Source: Leptoclinus maculatus (taxonomy: Eukaryota; Chordata; Actinopteri; Perciformes; Stichaeidae). Taken from it: a stretch of DNA of 64,000 nt. Shown piece after piece: positions 14,008 through 24,700 of the stretch. A program made the translations under genes and the position numbers. Every line of letters begins with the position of its first letter. The stretch's first letter is position 1. Under the pieces are notes generated by a model. It was not told the DNA's origin, searched no databases, and saw nothing but the letters and a program-made list of their open reading frames with translations. The stretch lies in assembly GCA_032191485.1 (NCBI GenBank), contig JAVDOI010000001.1, forward strand, positions 36,313,885-36,377,884, written 5' to 3'.

Positions 14008-14654
14008 AGAGCAAAGTCAGCAAACGGCAGATCAGAGAGTTAGCGGTGGCGTGACCATAACTATGACAAATGTGTGTTTTACTTTAAGTGCTCTAAAACA
14101 TTTCTGAGTAAACACATGCGTTCAACAAGCATACGAATGTTCACATGTCCACACACACTCCTCCACCAATAGCTGAAACAAAAGCTGTCTGTATGTAGTC
14201 TAAATGCTTAGTTTAGTTTACCGCGCGTCTTAACATTCTTGTAAACTTTTTTTACTGGCTGAGAAAAAAGCAGCATCACCTGCAGACAGAGGACGAAGGA
14301 ATGACCGATACTTCCTTCTTTATAAACAATATTATTTATTTAATTATTTTCCAGTAAGGTATTGAGTTTAAATACTAACTTTGCTACTGTATGTTGTCTG
14401 TTGCTGCTCTAGAAACATATTTAGAATATAATTCTGATCCTGTTCTAGTAATAAAAAAAGAGTATCGATAAAATACTGACGATACCCATCCCTACATCAG
14501 AGTAATATTTTACTATTTCAGTGAATCTAACTTGTTCTTTTTAATCTTCCCCTTTCATGCCCCCCCCCCCCCCGGCTGATCTGGTCAGAATGAGGATGTG
14601 CGGCCACATGTTCGGGAGAGGTTCAGGCTTCACGACTTGTTGCCCCCTGATTGA
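8800..14654 (+). CDS. CTDSPL2: CTDSPL2, CTD small phosphatase-like protein 2, complete
   Basis: This is a nuclear HAD-family serine/threonine phosphatase related to the SCPs that act on the RNA polymerase II CTD and on SMADs. Coding exons: 8800-8967, 9901-10030, 10127-10279, 11463-11711, 11821-11917, 12241-12352, 12438-12524, 12746-12808, 12898-12977, 13210-13336, 13633-13728 and 14589-14654. They total 1,428 nt and encode 475 aa; I recall the human protein as 466 aa. The start [11 protein letters not shown] follows an acceptor at 8776 and matches the family start. The N-terminal half is basic and Ser-rich ([25 protein letters not shown]). The C-terminal half is the FCP1/SCP catalytic domain, with the DxDxT signature LDLDETLVHC (Asp302, Asp304), [43 protein letters not shown] and the tail [11 protein letters not shown]. 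Exon 3 has a tandem CAGCAG acceptor, so one extra Gln is optional. The introns hold several DNA transposons. Confidence 0.97.
10360..11396. mobile_element. Outer hAT-like MITE, split by a second insertion
   Basis: Ends are TAGGGCTGGGTATCG at the left and CAATACCCAGCCCGA at the right, which are imperfect inverted repeats. The 8-bp sequence GTCTTTTG directly flanks both sides (10352-10359 and 11397-11404). An 8-bp target duplication is the hAT signature. Without the inner element the unit is about 275 bp and has no coding capacity. It lies in the CTDSPL2 intron between exons 10127-10279 and 11463-11711. Confidence 0.85.
10510..11263. mobile_element. Inner hAT-like element nested in the outer MITE
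   Basis: Ends are TAGGGCTGCACAATTAATCG and ATAATCGTGCAGCCCTA, inverted. The 8-bp target duplication CTGGCTAG is perfect (10502-10509 and 11264-11271). The length is 754 bp with no transposase ORF. It contains ATCGCGATCACGATT-type subterminal repeats and an A-run near 11118. It must be younger than the element it interrupts. Confidence 0.88.
13788..14494. mobile_element. hAT-like non-autonomous element in last CTDSPL2 intron
   Basis: The left end TAGGGATGGATATC pairs with the right end GATACCCATCCCTA. The flanking octamers CATCGGAG (13780-13787) and CATCAGAG (14495-14502) differ at one base, as expected of an aged 8-bp target duplication. The 707-bp interior holds a CA/CG microsatellite and no transposase ORF. 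Confidence 0.8.
13951..14009. repeat. (CA)n(CG)n(CA)n microsatellite
   Basis: An ACACAC run passes into about ten CG units and back into CACACA. It lies inside the hAT-like element. The alternating purine-pyrimidine run is compatible with Z-DNA. Confidence 0.9.
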
Positions 14655-17600
14655 ACTGATTCAGTCTCTCAGAACGGGACGACATGAAAAGACTGAGAAC
14701 AACATGCGTGTAAAAAGGCCCTCTTTGGATTACAAACTACAACATTGCCATTACTGTTAAAATTTTAGCCTTTTTTTTGTTCTTGTTTTTTAAACCCACT
14801 GTTGCTTTTTCAAAAAAAACTTGAAAAGTAAAACTTTTTTTAAAATCTGGGTGAAATTTTTTAAATGTTTCGATGAAATTACACATGCTATGAACAAGCC
14901 CAGATGAACTCCTCTTTTTTTGACTGACTCTCCAGCTGTGTCTAGATTGGGAAGTCTTGGTGCTGGTTTAGTGGATATGAAAATGCAACCTGGTAAAGAG
15001 GAACTCCACCCCGACTGAGTCCCTAAACCCCAAAACACCCCCTGGTGCTCACGCTGTTGACACTGACGAATAACCACACTCTGTGGCTGCAGACCATTTT
15101 CAGCAGGAATGATTGGCCTGTAATCTGTGCATGTGTGTATGTTGACTCCTACACACACACTGATTTGGTGTTTGACAAACCTACAATCTGTAGCCTTTAA
15201 AATCATATGCATTCCTCTGTAGCTGAGTCAAGTTTCTATTGTTGGTTGCAGTTCTTTTTTCTGGTAAAACTGGTGTTATTGTTTAAAAAAAAAAAAAGAG
15301 AGAGATAGCTTTTCAAAATGTTTTACTTCGGTTTGTAAGATACAATGTTTTAAAAGGATTCTTGTAAGTTTTTATTGTAAGCCTTTTTCCTATTAGGAGA
15401 ACATGGGTGCATATTAATGACAGTCCACTGCATAGTCGAACACAATTTAATTGTACCAGGACTTAAAGTATAGTTTGTTCTCGTTCTAATAGAGGTTTCA
15501 TTTGATGTGTTGGCATCACTGTGGACACAACATGGCTCCTTATTTAAATGTTAGGATTAAGACTCTGCTTACCTGTAAATCTGACACATATTAAAGGTTT
15601 GAGGGCATTCATTTTCAAAGTGATTAGTCAACATTGCCCGTTCTTTAATAATAGTATTTGATTTTTTTCATTTGTCTATAATCAGTATTGTCTTTAACTC
15701 CTAAACAAGTATTCGGGCTAAAATCAGAGCTCGGTTTCTTTCAGTTGAAATGTGTATTTGATGGCTACGTCGGTAGCATTATGACTAATGTAGCACATCT
15801 CTGCCGCTGTGTCATAAAGTCTACCCATGGTAGACCTCTATGGCCCCACCCTGTACCAGACACATACTGTTGTATTGGTCAGCTTCACTGACTGCTCCTC
15901 TACCTGTTTCATATTTTTTACTTTGTACTTTTTAAGCTTTTTGTTATGTTTTAGTGCAGTTTAAAGCAATATGTTTAAGAATGGTAACTATATGAATGTG
16001 TTTCTGCCCGACATCAGCCTGGACACTCGACATTGGACAAAACTGCCATTTTACTGTTGTTTCAACTTAATTTATTTAATTGTGAGACAAACGGTAGGCG
16101 TAAATGTAGATGTTTTGTTGGATTCTTTACAGGCCTAAACCTGGGACGGAAAGCTCAAATGCCTGACTATCTTCTGTCATCACCCAAACCCTCAAGAGTT
16201 GACTTGAATCTCTGACAATTTGGCATGCGTTGAACCTCTTTCAGTTCTTGTTCAGTTTTTTTTTGTTTTGGTTGAAGCAAATGTGAGTGTTTGGATTTGT
16301 CTCAGTTGCCTGTACAGTGCCATGCGCTTCCCCACCTTATAACCTCTCCCCTATGGCATTTCCTGCCCTCTCACCCTCCAAAACGCTTAGCTGGAAAGAG
16401 ACAATCAGACCTCAAAGCTCTGCAGGTGGTGAACCCTGGAGACACAGCCTTCCCCTCTTTTCCCCCCCCCCCCCCCCTGTGTGCTGTAAGTGTTGTGTAC
16501 TGTGATGCCATTAAGTTTGACCCTCCCTCCCCCTTAATTACTTTGCCAGGTGAATCCTGCTGTACCCTGCCCAAACAATCCCTGCTGTTTACTTAACACA
16601 GGTTCTGCTCAGAGGTGGTTTTCCATCTGTTCAGCGTTCACCTGTTTGCCTTTTCTTTTTCTTTTTTTGTCACCTGAAGTTAGTAGCTCTCCAGAAATTA
16701 GAATTTGTTTGTATTAAAGTCAAATTGTTACAGGGCACAATGGTGATTGCTCAGACAGTGTTATGAGTACACATGTCCAGACTATGAATGTAAATTGTAC
16801 ATGGGGTGAAGTCTCAAGTGTTTTTCCAGATACCTTGTGTTCTCTCCACACCAACAAACAAACGGATGATTGGTGGCAGCTTGTATCTGCTTTTCAGTTG
16901 AGGCAAGAACAATGTGCGTGGAAGAGGAAACGTGTCTTGAGGTCCCACCGTGGTATGCCCGCCCCCCCAATGACCTCTCACCGCCCTGACTGCCATCTTT
17001 CACGATGCAAGCCTCACTTTGAGTGTGCGATGTAGCCCAGGTGTGCTCGTCCCCTCTGTGACTTGTAATTATAATTCAAGGCTTGTTGGTGGGAGGCGTT
17101 CGATACTTTTAATCCAGCTCGTTTTTATGTGCATTACCAGTTTATTGTACACTGAGCGTTGTACAATACATGCAGCTTCATGTTAAAAAAAATCCTTAAA
17201 GGAAAATCTTTTTGTATTTTTTATTTCAAAAGGCATGTCATATCTACTTTTTAAATGTATTAATGAAGATTTAACTTTACATCAGATGGAGTGTTTTTTT
17301 TTTCTTACAAATATCTGTATGTTTAGTTTAGCGCAATGTCACTGAACTGTTAAACTTAGCATGTAGAGAGTACCGCTTGCTTTGTGGGAAAGTCCTGAAT
17401 TAAATTTTAAACATGGCACTTTTTCTGCAGAAAAGAGCAATCGTGTTAATGATTATTTTATTTTCCCAATATCCGTAAAGCCATTTCACTTGCAAGAATT
17501 GCTATTTGTGCTCAAGATGTATTTAAAAATGTTTTAAGACATCTTTGTTAGCCTCCTGGCTATATGATATTGTAAAGTGTATATACAATTCCATTGAATT

Positions 17601-18640
17601 TCTGAAACAAAGTTTTTAAAGTTAAAAACCTCTTGCATGCCCTTTGTTTTTATTTCCTGACACTTCGTGGGAGAAAATGTCTTATTGTAATGTTAAAGTT
17701 GCTCACATTCATGCTGAAGAGATGGAGCCACTCGATCTATTGCCCGGTCTTTGCTGAAAATAATGGGGACATACTCTACTCACTTGAGTAGCATAAACAT
17801 TTTACAAAATGTAGGCTCTTTTTATTGTAAAGTCCTAACTTAAGTATTTTCACCACGGTTTATACTGTGTCATTTTAACTGATGGTATTTCTAGTTGTCA
17901 AACAGCTGTTAATTTAGACCCCTTCTCCTTCAGATGCTTGTGAAACAGAAGCCTGTTATGTTGACTGCAGACAGCAACCTTTTCCTTCAATAATGATTTA
18001 GTTAACTTTTTTAAATGAGAGTTGCACAATTAATGGGTTTTAGTTGAAACGGGTTCTCTGTGGAGAAAGAAACACCTCAGTTGATTCATCTATTCATTTT
18101 TAACTTGAAAGGGATCAAAACTTGAGGTTTCCAATAAAACTAAATGGATTAGTAAATAGATTACTATGACATAATCACTACATTTAAACGGATTAATCTA
18201 TGCCATTTAAAGGGGTTATTGTGAGGAATTTTCCACATGTTTTGTGTGCGTTGTAAGTAGTCCATCAGAGTGTTTGCAGCACATGTCTTGTAAATCCGCC
18301 AGTAGTCAGTCAGTAGTCCGGTGTCTTCTGACTCCTGACGGGACTCGGGTTTCAGACGCAGGAGTTAATCAACACACTCCATTAATAATTCAGCACCGAT
18401 GGCCAGTCCTGTTGCCGAAATCCCTTCTGTGTTTCACAGCCCTCATTTCGCACCTACTTTTTCCCCCATTTACTGGTGTTCTTAATTACGCTGCTGTCAG
18501 AGCAGGTGTAGAGTTGCAGGAAGAGACGGAGGTGTGGCGCCTGCAGCCTTTCAGAGCGGAGTGGCATGTAAGAGGAATCATCACCTCGAGCCTGCTGGGC
18601 AGAGACCAAGTTTGAAGGATGAGCGACAACTCGTTGAATG
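14655..18640 (+). other. CTDSPL2 3' UTR and CTDSPL2-STRC interval
   Basis: No gene is supported. The AT-rich, ORF-poor sequence after the CTDSPL2 stop looks like a long 3' UTR, with an AATAAA at 18133-18138 and several weaker candidates before it. Homopolymer C tracts lie at about 14561-14574 and 16461-16476. The block 18190-18610 is GC-richer and contains a 123-codon open frame with no recognisable domain. It looks like repeat or regulatory sequence rather than a gene. Confidence 0.5.
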
Positions 18641-18775
18641 CTGACTTGTTAACCAATATGAAGCCTGTTCTTCTGCCTCAGCTGAATATCTCTACTACAT
18701 CAACAGGATAAAACAAATTGGATTTATTAATGTTAATATCGAGTGGTTGCCTGCTTCCATTTGATTGAAGACACA

Positions 18776-21700
18776 ATGTGGTCGACACCAGCTGCATGCA
18801 TGGTGTGCATCATGTTCGGTAAGTACAAAATAAGATTTCAGAAAGCTTTCAGGTTGTATTGTCTCAAAAACAATGTGGTAAAAATGATTTTTCCCACTGG
18901 GATGGAAATATTTTTGGATCAGTATTTGATAAGAAAAGCTAAATTATCAATTTAAAGTGTTAAAGATTTATTAACTTGATTATGAGAAAGACGAAAGAGC
19001 TTGTAGGACTTAAAAGTGCTTATAACTAAGTCTGTATACAAAAAGGAAAATATATTTCTTGTCATATCTGCAAAAGAGGTTTCAAACTGCAATGGGAAAT
19101 ACCTGGTTAAATAGAAGTTAAAGATAAGTGTCACAATTCTTGATACGTTGTGCAGTAGCATTTTCACAAAAATTGATCAACTTTATCATAATTAATAAGT
19201 AAATAAACATTTCTTTTTTTTTGTTGCTTTCTGACTACAGGAATCATATGTGATGTCAAGCAGGTGTATTCACAACCCAGTTTAGTACAAAGAAATTCTG
19301 ACCAGACTTCTGACGATGCCATCGAATTAGAGGAAGACATCCAGAAAGTTATTAATCAAATCCACTCGTTGTCAGGTGAAAATGGAAAGAAGCGCAGCTT
19401 CTCCTCCCCAGGAGACGGTTTTGACTTAAATGCATATTATGGTGTTTTGAGTAGCGTATATGCTGTCTTTCAACCACTGATGAGAGAACGATTCATGGAT
19501 GACCTTCCCAAAACATTAGTTTGTATTCTGTCCGGGAGACAGGACTGTGGACTGGAGGCAGAACTAACAAAGACCGTGTCCCTGGAGTTGGGAAAGCCAC
19601 TGCTGACGTTTGTGTCCTCTCTGAGATCCCAGACATGCGCTCCACTGAGCAGCGATGGAGAGTCGGACAGCTTCCTGAGGGCCTACCTTAGGATGGGGGA
19701 TTCAACGTCGGCTGCACTGAACGGTTTTCAGCAAACATTTATAAATGTACTCTCAAGTCTCCCTCTTTCTAGGAGCTTGATGAGTGCTGTGAGTGGCGTT
19801 GTGGATACAGCTGTGACGTATGTCTCAAAGTTCATGGCAACAGTGCTCCAAATACCAATGGACTATATCAATATAGCTTTACAGTTTGGAATTAGAATAC
19901 CATCTTTAGATGGGAAAGAGACCTGTGAGCAAGGTAAAGCATTATTGTTCATCAGTATAAATATTTGAGTATGCAGTGTATAATACTGTCTAAACGTATT
20001 CATGCTACATTGTGTTTCCACTTGTTCTTCAGGAGATCTCAAGCAGCTCATCATGTGGTAAGTCATTCGTGAACATTTTTTCCCATATTAAAGCTGCTTT
20101 TGACAACTAGTGCCATTTTAAAGAGCATAGACTTATGCTTGGATCGAGATGAAACTCTCCCATTTGAATAATCGGTAAGAACATTTCAACAGGCTGCAGC
20201 TTCAATAAATTCACATCAGATTCTCAGTTCACTTTTGCAACTATGGCGCTGTGTCTTGCTCACACCTGAAATGCTTAAGTGTTCAAATTTGTTTCTATTG
20301 CAACTAAGATTAAATAAGATAAGAAGCATCCACCAACAAAAGTAGTGAAGAAGGAGACTACTAGCTGGCAATGTGTAAACAATATGATTTAGAATTTAAA
20401 AAATCTGCTTTCTCATAAGGAAGGAAGGAAGTAAGGAAGACAAGCATAAACAATGCATTTCTTCAGTGAGAGCAGCTCTCACTAAATCTGTTGGCATTTT
20501 AGTAAATTATATCTGTAACAATGATTCAATTCCTGTTTTGTTTAGGGGAATAAACCACAATGTGAGCTGGTCCTTCTCTAACTCAATCACTGACATCCTC
20601 CTGGAAATCTTCCTGGCTCCAGCACCGACTCTGTGCACATACCCAGGTCCAGAGTGCCTGAATCCTCCCAGTGTCCCCTTCCAACGCAGCGTCTCGGAGG
20701 CAAAAGATGACGCTGATAACACCCACGACATCCTGCTAAAATGTGATCGTCAAAACCTGGCCAGGCTCAATGACACGCTGTGTGCTGACATCCTCACGGG
20801 GTCAAGAGTGGGGTCCTCTACATCTGTGCTCACCTTTTGCCAGGCGTTAAGCTCCCTCAGCCCTATCCAGAGAGAGCAGGTGTGGAGCAACACGTGTTAT
20901 GTTATTCAAACACTGGTGTCTCCACTCCTCAGCCGTTCATCTGACTGCAGCGTTGGGGACACACAGCCTTACCCTGCCGTCACCTCTCCCTCTGAGACTC
21001 CTCCGCTCCATGCTTCTGCACCTAATCGAGTAGTCAGAGAAGCCTCCAACCTCAAACTGCTCGCCTGTAACTACAACAGCTGGGCGGAGAACAAGGTGGT
21101 GGACCCTGTCCTCGTGTCAATGTGCAGCGATAACCAGCGTGAGGAGTTTGTGGAGCAGGTGTGTAACAATACTTTGCTGATGAGAAAGCTGCTCTCAGAT
21201 CAGATGAACACCTGGCTGTATGAATACTGTGCCAACTCCTCTGCAGACCCTGGCTACATGGTGAGTCAGTTCTGCGTCTATGAGGAGTGGATCAACCAGC
21301 CCTCCGCCCTGGTGGACCCGTCTTTACTGGAGTTCTGCATGAGCCTGGACAGTCCCAGATTGACGACACTCATGTGTGAGCACACCCTATTCTTCGTGCT
21401 TTTATTCTCCAACCCTGCAAATGGGCGGTTCATGCCTAACTGCACAAACAGGCCCCCTCCACCACCATTCCCCAGCGTGGATTCATTAATATTAGATTCT
21501 TGTCGTTACTCAGAGTGGCATGATGTGATGCAAATTACCATTGACGTTTTGTCACAGTGCATCCGCCTCGATCAGAATGGTTTTACTGAAGAGGTTTGCT
21601 CAAACAAAACCTTTCTAAACAGTCTGCTGCGTAATAAAGAAAATGCCTGGCTTGAGAGTCACTGCAACTCCTCTCTCGCCTTTCCACCCCCTGAGCCGAC

Positions 21701-24700
21701 CGAGCCCTTCAGCTTGGTAGGCTGGTGCGACTACCACACGTGGGGAGAGCGACAGGTGGACGATTCAGTGGTCGGCCTCTGCTGGCAGCATGATCAGCTT
21801 GCTTTTCAGAAGAATGTCTGCTGCAATAAGACTGTGTTTGAAAAGCTGTTACAAAACCCATTGAACGAATGGCTGGGATCAGTCTGCTCAGACATGAATG
21901 AAATATTGGTGTTACCGCAGGTGGGTGTTTTACCTGGATGACATGGGTCGTGTGTATCCAAAGCCTTTATCAAGTTGCGTGCACAAAAAAGAATGACAAA
22001 TGCTATTTTAAGTCCCATGTCATAGAAAAATTGCTCGCACACTGACTAAAAAGGTAGAAGAATGCTCTTAAAATATATATATATATATATAAATATATAA
22101 ATACACTTGATTTGACATATTTTAAAACAGCTCAGTACAGAATTTGTATTCTGATGTTGTATTTACAATCTTCTGTACTTTAGATGTGCAGGTACTCTGA
22201 GTGGACCCGTCCCATCATCGTGGACATGACTGAGCTTGCTCTCTGCGCTGAGAACGACCCGTTTAACTTCACCTCCAAAGTCTGCGCCAATGACACAGTC
22301 CTCCAAAACCTGTTGGCCAATCAGGACAACACCTGGTTAATAAAGCACTGTGCCAACCATTCAACCCCAGGAACAGGCCTGACTGGATTCATCCCAGCAG
22401 AGCAGTGCCAGTACCCCAGCTGGAGCATATCTCTTCCAGATGCAGCACTCCTGGTTCTCTGCTGGGAGCACGACCAGACCAGTTTTGTCTCCTCCATCTG
22501 CCCTAACGCTGGTCTTCTCTATTTGCTGTCCGGGGAGCCCTCTAGCATGTGGGTCGGCAGCATGTGTACCACCTACACCACTACTACCACCAACAGCAGC
22601 AGCAGCAGCAGCACCACTGCAAAGCCCCATTTTTGCCTGGCCAAAAGCCTAGTGAGTCAGTTCAACTGGACCTGCTCAGCTGACTTCACCTTAGCCTGCC
22701 AGCCCGGGGCCAGTCAGAATATGGCCCTGCAGATGATAGTGCGCTGCTGGGTGGAGAGTCTGAGGTCCAGGGTGAAGGATCTGCTGACTCCACCTGTGGC
22801 GACAGTGTTGGAGCAGGCAGTCAGCACTACTGTGGTGATCCTGTTGGCCCTGGAGGAGGTCCAGAACACCTCCCTGCATGTCACAGAGAACATAAGAATG
22901 AGTGTGTTAGCGTCTGTAGTTCACTATCTCAAGACGGAAAACAACTTTGACAAAAAGAGGGTGTTGCTGCAGTGCTTTGGGGTAGGTAGTTATATTGTGC
23001 TGAAGGTGTTTGAAGGGGTAAAGGTATCTTGCTATCAGTGGTGGTGGAAGTATTCAGATGATTTTATCTAACAATTAACAATCCTGCATCGGAAATGTAT
23101 TATTATCAAAATGTGCTTTTACGATAAAAAGTAAAAGTATTCATAACAGAAATATGCTCTGTGAGTACCTCAAAATTCTACTTGTGTACAGCAGTTGAGT
23201 AAATGCACTTTGTTACATTACACGACTGCTTGCTATATTATTTGTTACTACTTTTACTGTATGAGTGACTAATGATGCATATTTTAGCACAGTGTGAATA
23301 GAGATTCTCCCTCATCTTTTATTCATATTGGCTCAATCAGTTTCTGTGTAAAACAATTAATTGACTTTATAGTTTATCTAATCATTCATCCATATCAGTT
23401 ACCATTAGCGTCATAGCAGCTGACCTCCAGTGTACAGACAGCCTGCAGCTGGTATACAGTTACACTCCTGTCATCGGTATCTCTTCCTCTGGCTGTAATC
23501 TCTACTGACTCACAACTGATTTGACAATTACAATAATGTGTTAAAACAGATTTCCAGATTATTTTGTGACATAAATCCCCCTGCTTTTGGTATCCTAACC
23601 CTGTGTATGTGTGTGTCTTTCCTTTCTGTAGAGAGTCTTAACCAGCCTGATGCAGACAACAAGAGACGTGACCGGTGATGATATGTTAATCACGGTTATT
23701 AAGGTGATTTATACCACACCACTTTAAATGTTAATACGGGGTTTTAGCCATGCTAGCTGCATGGCTCTTGGGATGGCAAAGTCCGTCTATTGGTCAGTCC
23801 TCCACTTTGGTCCAGACTTAAATTACTTAACAATTATTGTACATTCATGGTTCCCAGAGGATGAATCCTAATGAATTTGGCAATTCCCTGAATTTTCCTC
23901 TCGTGCTATCATGAGGTCAAAGTTTTCCCTTATCCTGTAAAATACATTTTATTTTATTTATTTATTAAACCTATATCTATCAAGTATAATTCCATTGAGA
24001 TTTTTAAATCTCTTTTACAAGAGGGTCCTGGTCAAGATGGCAGCATACATAAAAAACATGTGAACACACAGATAAAACAACAAATTGCAACAATCAACTG
24101 CAGCTGCTTGCATGGCTGTAGATTATTTTTCCAATGATGCCCTTGTATTCTTGATGTCTTTATTATATGTGTTTTTCATGTTTTTTTTTGACTAATTTCT
24201 TTGTGTGTCCAGGAGTACTTTCGGATACCGCTGAGCAGCCTGAGCTCTGTGCTCAATGCAGCTCACATCACCACCGTCAGACTGATCCTTCAGTACTATA
24301 ACGGGAACAAGGATACGCTGAAGGTGGATAAGCACACCATTACACCACCATGTGAATCCTACACTAACCACATTTAGCTGTCCTTTCCTGTTTCTTCCTG
24401 GAATTCCTAGTTCACTGTAGCATCTGTTTAGTCTTAGTTGATTACACAGAACACAGCTTCATATTTGCTTCTGTTTGCCAGTTGCCCGATAAGTACCTGT
24501 CCACCATGGTGTCAGTGCTGCTCCAGACCCCCCTGGTAAAAGTCGGTAGTCTCCTCCCTGAGCTGGCTCCACTTCTGCCTGCAGCGAGCCTGGCTGACAT
24601 CCAAGCTTTGCCCTCACTGCAGAACGACATCAATGTGTAAGTGAGGGTGTCACCTAATCATTTCTAATGATGTGATACTATAATGAGGCTGATACTTATT

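Noticed and set aside
14790..15212. 140-codon minus-strand open frame after CTDSPL2
   Set aside because: It falls in the probable CTDSPL2 3' UTR, and its Lys/Phe-rich end comes from A/T runs.
18244..18615. 123-codon open frame just upstream of STRC
   Set aside because: No recognisable domain and no matching splice context. Most likely repeat or promoter-proximal sequence.
22361..22630. 89-codon minus-strand Ala/Gly-rich frame
   Set aside because: It is the antisense shadow of the STRC Thr/Ser-coding triplet run.
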